A DNA stretch of 64,000 bases from an uncultured Collinsella sp. (GTDB lineage Bacteria; Actinomycetota; Coriobacteriia; Coriobacteriales; Coriobacteriaceae): contig CAKUON010000007.1 in assembly GCA_934668875.1 (NCBI GenBank), positions 83,610 to 147,609 on the forward strand, read 5' to 3'. Every line of letters starts with the position of its first letter. Position 1 is the stretch's first letter. The translations under genes were made by a program, and so were the position numbers. This document shows, piece after piece, positions 23,481 to 33,097 of the stretch. The notes beneath the pieces are model-generated. The model made no database searches and was not told where the DNA came from. It worked only from the letters and a program-made list of their open reading frames with translations.

Positions 23481-24382
23481 TAAAACCCGTGGCGCTCCAG
23501 GAAGCGGAAAGCCAGGCGGATCCAAGGGCGGACTGCCACCTGTTTGTCCTCGTTATCGACCGCGGTGTTGGCGTTGCCGAGCGAAAGCCCGTGACCACCT
23601 TGGTCAAAGACGTGCATCTCGCAAGCGACGCCCTCCTCGGCCATGCGCTGCGCAAACGGATAGACCTGCGCGATCGGCGCCGTCTTGTCGTCGGACACGC
23701 CCCACACAAAGGTCGGCGGCATCTGACGCGAAACATGCGTGGTGGGGCAGATATCGGCCAAATGCTCGTCAGTTGCCTCGCCACCCGTCACCATCGACAG
23801 GTAGTCGTTGAGCAGATCGCGCCCCGTCTTGCCGCCCGTCTTGGGCACACGCAAGTCAATGCGCGGATCGCGCGTCTGCATGTCGCGCACATAGGCAAAG
23901 TCGAGCAATGGATAGCCCAGCACCACGGCATCGGGACGAATGTCGTCCGGACGCGCCCCGGCAAGTGCCGCAAAGGGGCCGGTCTTCCACTGTGTTGCCA
24001 GCGAGGCGCAAATCATGCCGCCAGCAGAAAAGCCCACGACGCACACGCGCTTGGGATCGACATGCCACTCGTCGGCATTCGCACGCACCGTGGCGACCAT
24101 CTTGGCGAGATCTGCCTGGGGGTGCGGAAAGCTCACGTCACCCGTAGAACTCGTGACATAGTTGAGCACAAAGGCCTGGTAACCGTGATCCAAAAACGCA
24201 AACGCCACGGGATCCTGCTCATGCGGAGCGATATGCGTAAACGCACCTCCGCCGCAGATAATCACGGCAGGGCGGCGGCCATTCGGTTTATCAGGCAGCG
24301 GCTCGGCACCCAAATACGTAAACGTCGCCGGATATTCCTCGGTCGGCTCCTCGCCCCACAGTGCATGGTTCTCGACAATCAT
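23480..24382 (-). CDS. Alpha/beta hydrolase (BD-FAE/acetyl-esterase-like)
   Basis: 300 residues from the ATG at 24382 (AAGGGAG upstream). The oxyanion segment is RRPAVIICGGGAFTHIAPHE; the nucleophile elbow VVGFSAGGMI gives Ser; the Asp is in WGVSDDKTAP and the His in QGGHGLSLG. This is the pattern of small carbohydrate esterases that remove acetyl or similar groups from xylan-type or other glycans. No signal peptide, so intracellular. The open frame extends 113 codons further upstream, but that part is not conserved-looking. Confidence 0.8.
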   Translation of the reverse strand: MIVENHALWGEEPTEEYPATFTYLGAEPLPDKPNGRRPAVIICGGGAFTHIAPHEQDPVAFAFLDHGYQAFVLNYVTSSTGDVSFPHPQADLAKMVATVRANADEWHVDPKRVCVVGFSAGGMICASLATQWKTGPFAALAGARPDDIRPDAVVLGYPLLDFAYVRDMQTRDPRIDLRVPKTGGKTGRDLLNDYLSMVTGGEATDEHLADICPTTHVSRQMPPTFVWGVSDDKTAPIAQVYPFAQRMAEEGVACEMHVFDQGGHGLSLGNANTAVDNEDKQVAVRPWIRLAFRFLERHGF

Positions 24383-24569
24383 ATGTGCTCCCTTCGCGCA
24401 AATTAAGCGCCCTTGTTTTTCGCCTTCAAGCGTACCCCACTTGAACCCGTGACGCAGAAACACGCCAGCAATAAGTTTCCCTTCAACTGATATATCACAT
24501 AATCCCAGCTCAGAGGTATCGCTGAGCAGCGTAGAATAGGGGGTGTTGACCAAGCCGCGAAACAGATAT

Positions 24570-24579
24570 GAAACGTTTC
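24570..24579. promoter_or_regulatory. Possible cre/LacI-type operator before the EIIA gene
   Basis: The perfect 10-bp palindrome GAAACGTTTC, within ATATGAAACGTTTCCGG, resembles CcpA/LacI-family half-sites around a central CG. It lies 47 bp upstream of the EIIA start and 30 bp after a TTGACC box. The rest of 24383-24626 shows no gene. Confidence 0.4.
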
Positions 24580-24626
24580 CGGCAAACCAAACGCGCGATA
24601 TGCGCCTATTTAAGTTGGAGGCAACT

Positions 24627-25190
24627 ATGGGTCTGCTCGATTCGCTTAAGTCCACCTTCACCTCGACCGGCGAGGCGTCTGTTCCGCCCGCAGCAAGCTT
24701 CGCCACCCGCGAAGGCGTCATCTACGCTCCCGTCAACGGCGTGCTCGTCAATCTGAGTGAGGTTCCCGACGAGACCATCGCCTCGGGCATGCTCGGCCAG
24801 GGTTACGGCATCGAGCCCATTACCGGCACCATTTACGCCCCCGCCAACGGCCGTATCGGCGCCACCACCGTCACCAACCACTCCATCGGCATGATTACCG
24901 AGGACGGCCTGCGCGTGTTCATCCACGTCGGCCTGGGCACCGTGGAAATGAACGGCAAGGGTTTTGCCCGCTTTGTCGAGATGGGCGACACGGTCAAGGC
25001 AGGCCAGCCGCTCATCAGCTTCGACCGCGACGCTATCAAGGCCGCCGGTCACGAGGACATTGTGACCGTCATCATCTCTGAGCTCGACCGCCTCAAGAGC
25101 ATCGACCACGTCGGCGAGTCTGGCACGCTTATCGGCGGCAACCCGCTCGTCAAGCTTGGCGATCCGCTGCTGGTTGCCAAGACCAAGTAG
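24627..25190 (+). CDS. crr: PTS glucose-type IIA component
   Basis: 187 residues from the ATG at 24627, preceded by TTGGAGG. After a 25-residue leader the EIIA-Glc fold follows: [40 protein letters not shown] (first active-site His) and [16 protein letters not shown] (phosphorylated His). It accepts phosphate from HPr and passes it to an IIB domain; no other PTS gene is near, so it serves a distant permease. In some bacteria it is also a regulator of sugar uptake. Confidence 0.9.
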   Translation: MGLLDSLKSTFTSTGEASVPPAASFATREGVIYAPVNGVLVNLSEVPDETIASGMLGQGYGIEPITGTIYAPANGRIGATTVTNHSIGMITEDGLRVFIHVGLGTVEMNGKGFARFVEMGDTVKAGQPLISFDRDAIKAAGHEDIVTVIISELDRLKSIDHVGESGTLIGGNPLVKLGDPLLVAKTK

Positions 25191-25228
25191 CCAGGCCCCG
25201 CGCCACACAGCCAAAAGGCACCTCGTCA

Positions 25229-25265
25229 AGCGCTCGCGACCATTTGGCCGCGGGCGCTTTTCGTT
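25229..25265 (+). terminator. Terminator of the EIIA gene
   Basis: AGCGCTCGCG and CGCGGGCGC pair around the loop ACCATTTGGC and are followed by TTTTCGTTTG. Confidence 0.7.
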
Positions 25266-25371
25266 TGAAAAACCATCCCGCCAATGCCTTATCTGTATAG
25301 CCCAAATGAGCCGAGCTGCTAGAATATCGAACTGTATGGATAACTATCATTCAACCGTTATGGGAGGATAC

Positions 25372-26775
25372 GTGAACCGCACCAAAATCGCGCAGCTCTA
25401 TGCCGATGCCGAGTCGCTCGGCGGCCAGACCGTCACCGTCGCCGGCTGGGTCAAGTCCGTCCGCGACATGAAGAACTTTGGCTTTGTCACGCTCAACGAC
25501 GGCAGCTGCTTCCGAGACTTGCAGGTCGTCATGAACCGCGAGGCACTCGACAACTACGACGAGATCGCCCATCAAAACGTCTCGGCCGCACTCATTTGCA
25601 CCGGCACCGTCAAGCTGACCCCCGATGCGCCCCAGCCTTTCGAGCTTTCTGCCACTTCCATCGAGGTCGAGGGCGTCAGCGCCCCGGATTACCCGCTGCA
25701 AAAGAAGCGCGCAACCGTCGAGTTCCTGCGCACCCAGCAGCACCTGCGCCCGCGCACCAACCTGTTCCGCGCCGTGTTCCGCATCCGTTCTGTCGCGGCT
25801 GCCGCCATCCACCGCTTCTTCCAGGAGCGGGGCTTCGTCTACGTCAACACCCCCATCATCACCACGAGTGACTGCGAGGGCGCCGGCGAGATGTTCCGCG
25901 TGACCACGCTCGACCCCAAAAATCCGCCCCTCACCGAGTCCGGCGAGGTCGACTGGAGCCAGGACTTCTTTGGCAAGCACGCGAGCCTTACCGTATCCGG
26001 CCAGCTCAATGCCGAGAACTTTGCCATGGCCTTTGGCGACGTGTACACCTTTGGCCCCACCTTCCGCGCCGAAAACTCCAACACCACGCGCCACGCCGCC
26101 GAGTTTTGGATGATCGAGCCCGAGATGGCCTTTGCCGACCTTAACGACTACATGGATAACGCCGAGGCCATGCTCAAGTACGTCCTTAAGGACGTTATGG
26201 CCACCTGCCCCGACGAGCTCAACATGCTCAACAAGTTTGTGGACAAGGGCCTGATCGAGCGCCTGGACCACGTGGCAAACTCCGACTTTGCCCGCGTCAC
26301 CTACACCGAGGCCGTCGAGATCCTGGAGCAGGCAGTCGCTGCTGGCCACCAGTTTGATTACCCCGTCAGCTGGGGCATCGACCTGCAGACCGAGCACGAG
26401 CGCTTCCTGACCGAGGAGCACTTTAAGCGCCCGACCTTCGTAACCGACTACCCGGCCGAGATCAAGGCGTTCTACATGCGCATGAACGAGGACGGCAAGA
26501 CCGTCGCCGCCGCCGACTGCCTGGTTCCCGGTATCGGCGAGATTATCGGCGGCTCCCAGCGCGAGGAGCGCCTGGATCTGCTCGAGGCCCGCATCAAGGA
26601 CCTGGGCATGAATCCCGAGCAGTACAAGTACTACCTTGACCTGCGCCGCTACGGTTCCTGCAAGCACGCCGGCTACGGTCTGGGCTTCGAGCGCTTGGTC
26701 ATGTATCTGACCGGCGTGGGCAACATCCGCGACGTCCTGCCGCACCCGCGCACCGTGGGCAACGCCGACTTCTAA
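25372..26775 (+). CDS. asnS: Asparaginyl-tRNA synthetase
   Basis: 467 residues. The N-terminal OB-fold anticodon domain ([20 protein letters not shown]) is followed by the class II core. Motif 2 is [15 protein letters not shown] and motif 3 is [15 protein letters not shown]. It charges tRNA-Asn with asparagine. The GTG at 25372 has GGGAGG five bases upstream and gives the conserved [10 protein letters not shown] start; in-frame ATGs at 25360 and 25336 are alternatives. Followed by a terminator at 26817. Confidence 0.95.
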   Translation: MNRTKIAQLYADAESLGGQTVTVAGWVKSVRDMKNFGFVTLNDGSCFRDLQVVMNREALDNYDEIAHQNVSAALICTGTVKLTPDAPQPFELSATSIEVEGVSAPDYPLQKKRATVEFLRTQQHLRPRTNLFRAVFRIRSVAAAAIHRFFQERGFVYVNTPIITTSDCEGAGEMFRVTTLDPKNPPLTESGEVDWSQDFFGKHASLTVSGQLNAENFAMAFGDVYTFGPTFRAENSNTTRHAAEFWMIEPEMAFADLNDYMDNAEAMLKYVLKDVMATCPDELNMLNKFVDKGLIERLDHVANSDFARVTYTEAVEILEQAVAAGHQFDYPVSWGIDLQTEHERFLTEEHFKRPTFVTDYPAEIKAFYMRMNEDGKTVAAADCLVPGIGEIIGGSQREERLDLLEARIKDLGMNPEQYKYYLDLRRYGSCKHAGYGLGFERLVMYLTGVGNIRDVLPHPRTVGNADF

Positions 26776-26816
26776 TCGCCACAGCGCCACCAAACGCGTT
26801 CCAGTGCATCACGCCA

Positions 26817-26849
26817 GCGCCTCTCGGCAAGCCGAGGGGCGCTTTTTTC
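26817..26849 (+). terminator. Terminator of asnS
   Basis: GCGCCTCTCGGC and GCCGAGGGGCGC around the short loop AA, followed by TTTTTTC. Confidence 0.9.
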
Positions 26850-27024
26850 AACAGCATCCGTCGAGCTTTTGGCAAGTTTTTGGTCAGTTGGGCAGGGCTG
26901 TTGAAAACTCGACCCGCCGCTTGCCGACGGCTACCGACCGCCCAGAGCGTCCTGCACCCCTGGGAAAGCCCCGCGTCCTAGGCTCCATACCGTCGCCACC
27001 CAAAACGGAAAGGACGTGGGCGCC

Positions 27025-27810
27025 ATGACCGAAACCGCTGTTGAAACTTACGAGACCACGACGAGGGGCGCCGCCTCGATGGCAGCCTATCGCGCCGTTC
27101 GCATCCTGCAACTATTAAGCGAAAACACCGGTGAGGACAAGGCCATGCTTTCCGATGAGTTGATCCGACGCCTCGCCCATCCCGACGACCCCGCCCGCAT
27201 GCCCATCTCGGCGGCGCGGCGCAGCATCTACACCGCCATCTCCGCACTTCGCCATGCCGGATACGAAATTGAGTACAAGCGCGGCGTGGGGTATCGGCTC
27301 TTGACCCGTCCGCTCACCGACGAAGAGATCATCCGACTCCACGGCATGGTCATGCGCAACCGCTCTACGCCCATCGCCATTCGAAAAAGCATGGCGCAGC
27401 ACTTGGTCGCCATGGCGAGCGCCGACGTTCGCGGCTACCTCGATGCACCCGAGCCTGCTCCAAGCGCAGGCGGCAAATCCACCAAGGCCACACGCACGCC
27501 CGTCAAGCGCATCGATGCCTGCGAGCTCATCGAGCAGGCCATCGACCACGGAACCACAGTGAGTTTTGATATTTCGAGTGTCACGGCACGCGGAGAGGTC
27601 GAAGTGGCACGGATGACACTCCGGCCCTTTGCCATCAAGCAACGAGACGGCATCTCGTATTTGCTGGGAACGGTCTATGACGCCCGAGGCGCCGACGACA
27701 CGCTGCGCACCGTTGAGATCGGCCGCATGAGAAACGTCACCACACGTCTCCTCGATGGCAAGAAGCTCTTCGCCGCCCTGGACGAGGACGACGCCTCCTC
27801 CGCCGCATAA
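27025..27810 (+). CDS. Transcriptional regulator, WYL/DeoR-like
   Basis: 261 residues. Residues 15-100 contain a helix-turn-helix of the type found before WYL domains (AAYRAVRILQLLSENTGEDK ... MPISAARRSIYTAISALRHA), then GYEIEYKRGVGYRLL as the wing. The C-terminal half (VSFDISS..RGEVEVARMTLRPFAIKQRDGISYLLGTVY) has the ligand-sensing WYL-like plan. It probably controls a neighbouring or distant operon; the ABC genes start 160 bp downstream in the same direction. ATG at 27025 chosen because AAAGGA is ten bases upstream. Confidence 0.75.
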   Translation: MTETAVETYETTTRGAASMAAYRAVRILQLLSENTGEDKAMLSDELIRRLAHPDDPARMPISAARRSIYTAISALRHAGYEIEYKRGVGYRLLTRPLTDEEIIRLHGMVMRNRSTPIAIRKSMAQHLVAMASADVRGYLDAPEPAPSAGGKSTKATRTPVKRIDACELIEQAIDHGTTVSFDISSVTARGEVEVARMTLRPFAIKQRDGISYLLGTVYDARGADDTLRTVEIGRMRNVTTRLLDGKKLFAALDEDDASSAA

Positions 27811-27970
27811 GACCCTCCGCCGCCCATTCGACTACCCGTACCGCCCATCCGATTCTGTATTAAAAAACCCGCCAGGCTGTTGTAAAAATGGACATCAGCG
27901 CTACTATAGTCCCACTTGCACTTTGTCCCAGTGCAGTGTTTCCAGCCATTTTTATACTGGGGGTAATGAT

Positions 27971-28951
27971 ATGAAGGACATCACCATCAGCCGCAGGAGC
28001 CTTCTGGTCTCCGCCGGCCTGCTCGCGCTCGCCCCGCTCGCCGGATGCGGCGGCAACTCTGGTTCCGGCTCTGCTGCCGCCGGTTCCGACTACACCATCG
28101 GCGTTCTGCAGCTCACCGAGCACTCCGCACTCGACGCCGCCAACGATGGCTTTGTCAAGGCCATCAAGGAGAGCGGCCTTAAGGTCAAGATCGACCAGAA
28201 GAACGCCCAGAACGACCAGTCCACGTGTAAGTCCATTGCCGACAAGTTTGTGGGCGACAACGTCAACCTGATTTATGCCATCGCCACGCCCGCCGCGCAG
28301 GCTGCCGCCGGCGCCACGGCCGATATCCCCATCGTGGGCTGTGCCATCACCGACTACGCCGCCTCCGGCCTGGTCCAGGACAACGACAAGCCCGGCACCA
28401 ACGTCACGGGTGCTTCCGACCTCACCCCGGTCGCCGAGCAGCTCGAGATGATGCAGAAGGTCCTGCCCGACGTTAAAAAGGTCGGCCTGCTCTACTGCAC
28501 CGCCGAGTCCAACTCCGACGTCCAGATCAAGGCCGCCAAGAAGGAGCTCGACAAGCTGGGCCTCGAGTACACTGACTTCACCGTCTCGAGCTCCAACGAG
28601 ATTCAGTCCGTCGTCGAGTCTGCCGTGGGCAAGGTCGACGCGCTGTACTCCCCCACTGACAACACCATCGCCGCGGGCGCTTCGCAGGTCGGCCAGATCT
28701 GCAAGGAGAATAAGCTCCCCTTCGTGACCGGCGAGGAGGGTATGTGCATGGCCGGCGGCCTGTTCACCCTCTCCATCAACTATGAGGATCTGGGCCACGC
28801 TGCGGGCGAGATGGCCGTTAAGATTCTGAAGGGCGAAGCCAAGCCCGAGGATATGCCGATCAAGCACCTCTCGAGCAAGGACCTGGTCGTCGTCAAGAAC
28901 GACGAGATGGCCGAGGCCCTAGGCATCGACCTTTCCGCTCTGGACGAGTAG
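27971..28951 (+). CDS. ABC transporter substrate-binding lipoprotein (TrpX-like)
   Basis: 326 residues. A twin-Arg/lipoprotein leader (SRRSLLVSAGLLALAPLAGC) ends in a lipobox with Cys at about residue 27, then a low-complexity GGNSGSGSAAAG linker. The mature part is the ABC_sub_bind fold: YTIGVLQLTEHSALDAANDG, IYAIATPAAQAA, KKVGLLYCTAESNS, DALYSPTDNTI. Homologues in streptococci bind tryptophan or tyrosine. It is followed by its permease and ATPase, with an attenuating hairpin between. Confidence 0.88.
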   Translation: MKDITISRRSLLVSAGLLALAPLAGCGGNSGSGSAAAGSDYTIGVLQLTEHSALDAANDGFVKAIKESGLKVKIDQKNAQNDQSTCKSIADKFVGDNVNLIYAIATPAAQAAAGATADIPIVGCAITDYAASGLVQDNDKPGTNVTGASDLTPVAEQLEMMQKVLPDVKKVGLLYCTAESNSDVQIKAAKKELDKLGLEYTDFTVSSSNEIQSVVESAVGKVDALYSPTDNTIAAGASQVGQICKENKLPFVTGEEGMCMAGGLFTLSINYEDLGHAAGEMAVKILKGEAKPEDMPIKHLSSKDLVVVKNDEMAEALGIDLSALDE

Positions 28952-29022
28952 CGCCATGCGCGGTAACGCGTCTAGGGCCCGCACGCGCGCCACAGCCGCG
29001 TTATTCAATATCTGAGTCCTTG

Positions 29023-29060
29023 GGGCGAACGCCAAAGACCGGCGTTCGCCCTGCTTGTTT
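29023..29060 (+). terminator. Intra-operon hairpin between binding protein and permease
   Basis: GGGCGAACGCC and GGCGTTCGCCC around AAAGACC, followed by TGCTTGTTT. Such partial terminators raise the ratio of binding protein to membrane subunits. The remaining 204-bp gap shows no gene. Confidence 0.65.
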
Positions 29061-29155
29061 CGGATGAGACAAAACATCCGTCCGCAACTCTTTTATGCAT
29101 TGTTACCGCTATCATGGTGACTCACGTGTCCACCCTATCCTAGGAGGTATGAAGC

Positions 29156-30079
29156 ATGCTCATTGCATTGCAGGGCGCCGTTTCGCAGGGCGTCCTCTGG
29201 GGCATTATGGTGCTTGGCGTGTTTATCACGTTCCGCCTGCTCGACATCCCCGATATGACCTGCGACGGCAGCTTTGCCCTCGGCGGCTGTGTCTGCGCCG
29301 TGCTCATCGTCAACAATAACGTCGACCCCTTGCTCGCCGTGCTGGCCGGCATGTGTGCCGGCGCCATCGCGGGCGCCGTCACGGGCATCTTGACCACCGT
29401 CTTTGAGATTCCCGCAATCCTCGCCGGAATCCTTACGCAGATCAGTCTGTGGTCCATCAACCTGCGCATCATGGGCAAGTCCAATACGCCCATCCTTGCC
29501 AAGGGCACTATCTTCTCATCCGTCAGCAACATGACGGGCCTGCCGCAGTCCACTGTTGCCATTATCCTAGGCATTGTGCTGGCCGTGGCCATCGTCGCCA
29601 TCCTGTACTGGTTCTTTGGCACCGAGATCGGCTCGGCGCTGCGTGCCACCGGCAACAACGAGTACATGATCCGCGCCCTGGGCGTTAACACCAACACCAC
29701 CAAAATGATCGCCCTCGTGCTCTCCAACGCCCTCATTGGCCTTTCGGGTGCGCTCATCTGCCAGAGCCAGAAGTATGCCGACATTGGCATGGGCACCGGC
29801 GCCATCGTTATCGGTCTTGCCGCCATCGTCATCGGCGAGGTGCTCGGTCGCCTGCTGCCCGGCGGCCTCACGCAGTTTAGCGTCCGTCTTGCCTCCGCCG
29901 TCTTTGGCTCCGTGGTGTACTTCCTTATCCGCGCCATCGTGCTGCAGCTGGGCATGGACGCCAACGACATGAAGCTGCTCTCCGCCGTGATCGTCGCCGT
30001 GGCCCTGTGCGTGCCCGTGGTTTGGGAGCGCTATAAGCTCCGCAGCTCCTACACGAAGGGAGATGAGGCAGATGCTTAA
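29156..30079 (+). CDS. ABC transporter permease (branched-chain type fold)
   Basis: 307 residues and about nine membrane helices, with FRLLDIPDMTCDGSFALGG near the start and ALRATGNNEYMIRALGVN as the cytoplasmic coupling loop, both typical of the BPD_transp_2 permeases paired with ABC_sub_bind proteins. The ATG is preceded by AGGAGGTATGAAGC. The 3' end overlaps the ATPase start by 8 bp. Confidence 0.9.
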   Translation: MLIALQGAVSQGVLWGIMVLGVFITFRLLDIPDMTCDGSFALGGCVCAVLIVNNNVDPLLAVLAGMCAGAIAGAVTGILTTVFEIPAILAGILTQISLWSINLRIMGKSNTPILAKGTIFSSVSNMTGLPQSTVAIILGIVLAVAIVAILYWFFGTEIGSALRATGNNEYMIRALGVNTNTTKMIALVLSNALIGLSGALICQSQKYADIGMGTGAIVIGLAAIVIGEVLGRLLPGGLTQFSVRLASAVFGSVVYFLIRAIVLQLGMDANDMKLLSAVIVAVALCVPVVWERYKLRSSYTKGDEADA

Positions 30080-30866
30080 GCTCTCGCACGTCAAGAAGAC
30101 CTTTAACAAGGGCACCGTCACCGAGAAGCGCGCGCTCACCGGCGTCGACCTCACCCTCAACGATGGCGACTTTGTAACCGTGATTGGCGGCAACGGCGCC
30201 GGCAAGTCCACGCTGCTCAATATGATCGCCGGCGTGTATCCGCTCGATTCGGGTGTTATTGAGCTCGACGGCACCGACATCTCGCGTCTGAGCGAGTCGC
30301 AACGCGCCAAGTACCTGGGCCGTGTGTTCCAGGATCCCATGCGCGGCACCGCAGCCGACATGCAAATTGCCGAGAACCTGGCCCTCGCCAAGCGCCGCGG
30401 CCAGCGTCGCGGCCTTTCATGGGGCGTCACCAAGGCCGAGAAGGACGAGTACGTTGAACTGCTCAAGCGCCTGGACCTCGGTCTGGACACGCGTCTCAAC
30501 GCCAAGGTCGGCCTGCTCTCGGGCGGCCAGCGCCAGGCACTCACCCTGCTGATGGCCACGCTCACCAAGCCGCGCCTGCTGCTGCTCGACGAGCACACGG
30601 CGGCCCTCGACCCCAAGACGGCCTCTAAGGTGCTCAACCTGACCGAGGAGATCGTCGACGAGAACCGCCTGACCACGCTCATGGTCACGCACAACATGAA
30701 CGACGCCATCCGTCTGGGTAATCGCCTGATCATGATGCACGAGGGCCATGTGATCTACGACGTGGCCGGCGACGAGAAGAAGTCGCTCACCGTGGCCGAC
30801 CTGCTTCAGAAGTTTGAGGAGGTCTCGGGCGGCGAGCTCGCCAACGACCGCATGCTACTAAGCTAA
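30072..30866 (+). CDS. ABC transporter ATP-binding protein
   Basis: 264 residues. Walker A GGNGAGKST, Q-loop VFQDPM, signature LLSGGQRQALT and Walker B LLLLDEHTA, followed by the switch His in MVTHNM. It energises the permease just upstream and overlaps it by 8 bp, so the two are translationally coupled. The ATG at 30072 is preferred; one at 30063 lies too near the ribosome site. Confidence 0.93.
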   Translation: MLKLSHVKKTFNKGTVTEKRALTGVDLTLNDGDFVTVIGGNGAGKSTLLNMIAGVYPLDSGVIELDGTDISRLSESQRAKYLGRVFQDPMRGTAADMQIAENLALAKRRGQRRGLSWGVTKAEKDEYVELLKRLDLGLDTRLNAKVGLLSGGQRQALTLLMATLTKPRLLLLDEHTAALDPKTASKVLNLTEEIVDENRLTTLMVTHNMNDAIRLGNRLIMMHEGHVIYDVAGDEKKSLTVADLLQKFEEVSGGELANDRMLLS

Positions 30867-30874
30867 CGACTTAG

Positions 30875-30915
30875 AAAACCACCACAAAAGGGAAAGGCAC
30901 CTTTGTGGTGGTTTT
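30875..30915 (+). terminator. Terminator/palindrome of family F after the ABC operon
   Basis: AAAACCACCACAAA pairs with TTTGTGGTGGTTTT; the loop contains AGGGAAAGGCACC. It ends in a T-run (TTTTTG). Near-identical copies follow mscS (33864) and the phosphoesterase (36583). Confidence 0.85.
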
Positions 30916-30938
30916 TGTTAAGGACTAAGGAGACTGCC

Positions 30939-32969
30939 ATGAAAAGACTCCTCCCCCGCCTTGCGTTAACCGCCGCGCTGCTTGCCGGCGTGTTCACTGG
31001 CGCACCCAGCCTCGCTTTCGCGGGGAACCTGCCCGCCGCTATTGACGGCACCGTGACCGTCATGCACACCAACGACATCCACGGCAGCTACAAGTACAGC
31101 TACAACGAAAGCAAGGGCACCGGCACCGTCGGCTTTGACGGACTGGCGGTTCTCTATAGCGCCCAGGGCAACGCCCCCGATCTTTTGCTCGATGCGGGTG
31201 ATACCTTCCACGGACAGTCCTTCGCCACCATGAGCGAGGGCAAGAGCATCGCCGAGCTCATGGACACCTTCTACGCCGATGGCTACGACGCGACCACGCC
31301 AGGCAACCACGACTGGAGCTATGGCGCGGACAAGCTTCGCACCATGACCGGCTCCAGCACCACCAGCACACCCTTCGCTATGCTTTGCGCGAATGCAACG
31401 TCCTCGAACGGCGTATGGAGCTCGAGCATCACGAAGACGCTCAACCGCACCTGGAGGGACAGTGAAGGTCACTCAACGTTCGCCTACCAGATCAAGGTCG
31501 GCGTCGTCGGAGCCATGGATGAGTCGCTAGGTTCCTCGCTGCGCGCGGACCTGGTCGCGGGCACCAGCTTCTCGAGTGCCGCGAACGCCATCAATGCCGA
31601 GGCAGAGCAGCTGCGCAAGGAGGGCTGCGATGTTGTTGTGTGTATCGCGCACACGCTCGACGCCAAGACCTTTGCCACGCGGCTCCGTGGCGTCGATGCC
31701 CTTATCGCAGGCCATGAGCACATCAACCTTAACGAGAAGGTGACGGGGGCCGACGGCAAGACAATCCACGTTGTCGAGGCGGGCAGCGCCTTTGCCGAGG
31801 TGGGGCTGCTCTCCATTCCGTACCAGTACGACACCAAGGGCACCGAAAGCACCGACGATGACACGGCGGCGGTATACGAAGACAAAAGCGACGAGAAGCT
31901 CTATACCGCCAAGGATGTAAACGTTCTTTTGACCGATCCCAACAAGGGCTCCACCTATCAGAGCATCCTTGATGAGGTCCACGGCAACAAGATCAAGCCG
32001 CTCGACGATGCCTTTAGCTCCGCATCGAGCGAGGTGCTCGGCACGAGCTCTACCAATTATTTCTACGGCGAGAACGCATCTGGCACGCACGGCTGGGAGA
32101 TGGTGCGCACCACCGATTTCCGCCCCAGCAAGGAGGGCGACACCACCAAGGCCCAGACCATCGGACATGTGATCTGCGGCTCCTATCTTGACCTGACGGG
32201 CGCGGACCTTGCCATCGAGAACGCGGGCGGCATCCGCGGCGGCATCGCTGCGGGCGATGTGACCGCCGGCAACGTCATCGCTATCTCGCCCTACGGCAAC
32301 ACCGTGGAGACCTGGACCATGACCGGTGCGGACTTCCTGGCAGCGCTCGAGCACTCGCTGCAGATCAGCAATGATTGCAACGACAGCTACGAGCTTCAGC
32401 AGGCTTATGTGGCGGCCGGTCACACCGAGCAGGAGGCGCAAGACAAGTACAAGTGGCGCGACGATTCCGGTAGCGTCCTTTCCTTCGGTGGCATTAACGT
32501 AACGATCGACTGGACGCAGCCCGAAGGCAAGCGCATCGTGAGCGCCACACTCACCAAGGACGGCACGGCACTTGATCCCGCCAAGGACTATACCGTCGCC
32601 ACTAACAACTACATCATCACCAACACGACTGACTTCCCCACCTTCGCAAACGCCACCAAGCACACCGAGTGGGGTACCTGCGAGGCGGCGATCAGAGCAT
32701 TGATCGGGAAGAGCGACTGGGAGAGCAAGATGGCCTCGCTTGCGGGCACCATCAGCTTTGGCTCCGCTGCCGTGGACCCCACGCCCACACCGGCCCGGAC
32801 GCCTGAGCCCTCGCCTAAGACGGACGCGACGACCACGAAGGTCATCACCAAGAAGACGACCGGCAAGCTCGCCGCAACGGGAGACCGCACGCTAGCCGTG
32901 ATCGGCGCATGCCTCATCGGCGGCATCGTCATCATCATTCTCGGCATTATCTGGAAGCGTCGACGCTAA
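30939..32969 (+). CDS. Secreted 5'-nucleotidase / 2',3'-cyclic phosphodiesterase with LAATG sorting signal
   Basis: 676 residues. A signal peptide (residues 1-28, MKRLLPRLALTAALLAGVFTGAP) is followed by the metallophosphatase domain (TVMHTNDIHGSY, LLDAGDTFHG, TTPGNHDWSYG, IAGHEHIN) and the 5'-nucleotidase C-domain (AIENAGGIRGGI, ISPYGNTVETW). The C-terminus has a Pro/Thr linker, then LAATG (644-648), a membrane helix and KRRR. LAxTG is the class E sortase signal of GC-rich actinobacteria. It likely salvages nucleotides at the cell wall. No sortase gene is in the window. Confidence 0.92.
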   Translation: MKRLLPRLALTAALLAGVFTGAPSLAFAGNLPAAIDGTVTVMHTNDIHGSYKYSYNESKGTGTVGFDGLAVLYSAQGNAPDLLLDAGDTFHGQSFATMSEGKSIAELMDTFYADGYDATTPGNHDWSYGADKLRTMTGSSTTSTPFAMLCANATSSNGVWSSSITKTLNRTWRDSEGHSTFAYQIKVGVVGAMDESLGSSLRADLVAGTSFSSAANAINAEAEQLRKEGCDVVVCIAHTLDAKTFATRLRGVDALIAGHEHINLNEKVTGADGKTIHVVEAGSAFAEVGLLSIPYQYDTKGTESTDDDTAAVYEDKSDEKLYTAKDVNVLLTDPNKGSTYQSILDEVHGNKIKPLDDAFSSASSEVLGTSSTNYFYGENASGTHGWEMVRTTDFRPSKEGDTTKAQTIGHVICGSYLDLTGADLAIENAGGIRGGIAAGDVTAGNVIAISPYGNTVETWTMTGADFLAALEHSLQISNDCNDSYELQQAYVAAGHTEQEAQDKYKWRDDSGSVLSFGGINVTIDWTQPEGKRIVSATLTKDGTALDPAKDYTVATNNYIITNTTDFPTFANATKHTEWGTCEAAIRALIGKSDWESKMASLAGTISFGSAAVDPTPTPARTPEPSPKTDATTTKVITKKTTGKLAATGDRTLAVIGACLIGGIVIIILGIIWKRRR

Positions 32970-33020
32970 GCTACACCGCCGGGCCTCTCAGCCCCGCCCC
33001 GCAAACCTTATATCGAGCGC

Positions 33021-33055
33021 AGAAGCCCGTCCGAATTTGATCGGACGGGCTTCTT
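33021..33055 (+). terminator. Terminator of the 5'-nucleotidase gene
   Basis: AGAAGCCCGTCCGA and TCGGACGGGCTTCT pair almost perfectly around ATTTGA and are followed by TGG; about 50 bp after the stop. Confidence 0.8.
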
Positions 33056-33097
33056 GGTGGGTATCATGGTTGGATGATCATGAGGAGGTTTACCTAC

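Noticed and set aside
27811..27970. Tryptophan T-box before the TrpX-like ABC operon
   Set aside because: Only 160 bp, no T-box consensus and no stem I; only a weak -10 like TATAGT near 27905 was seen.
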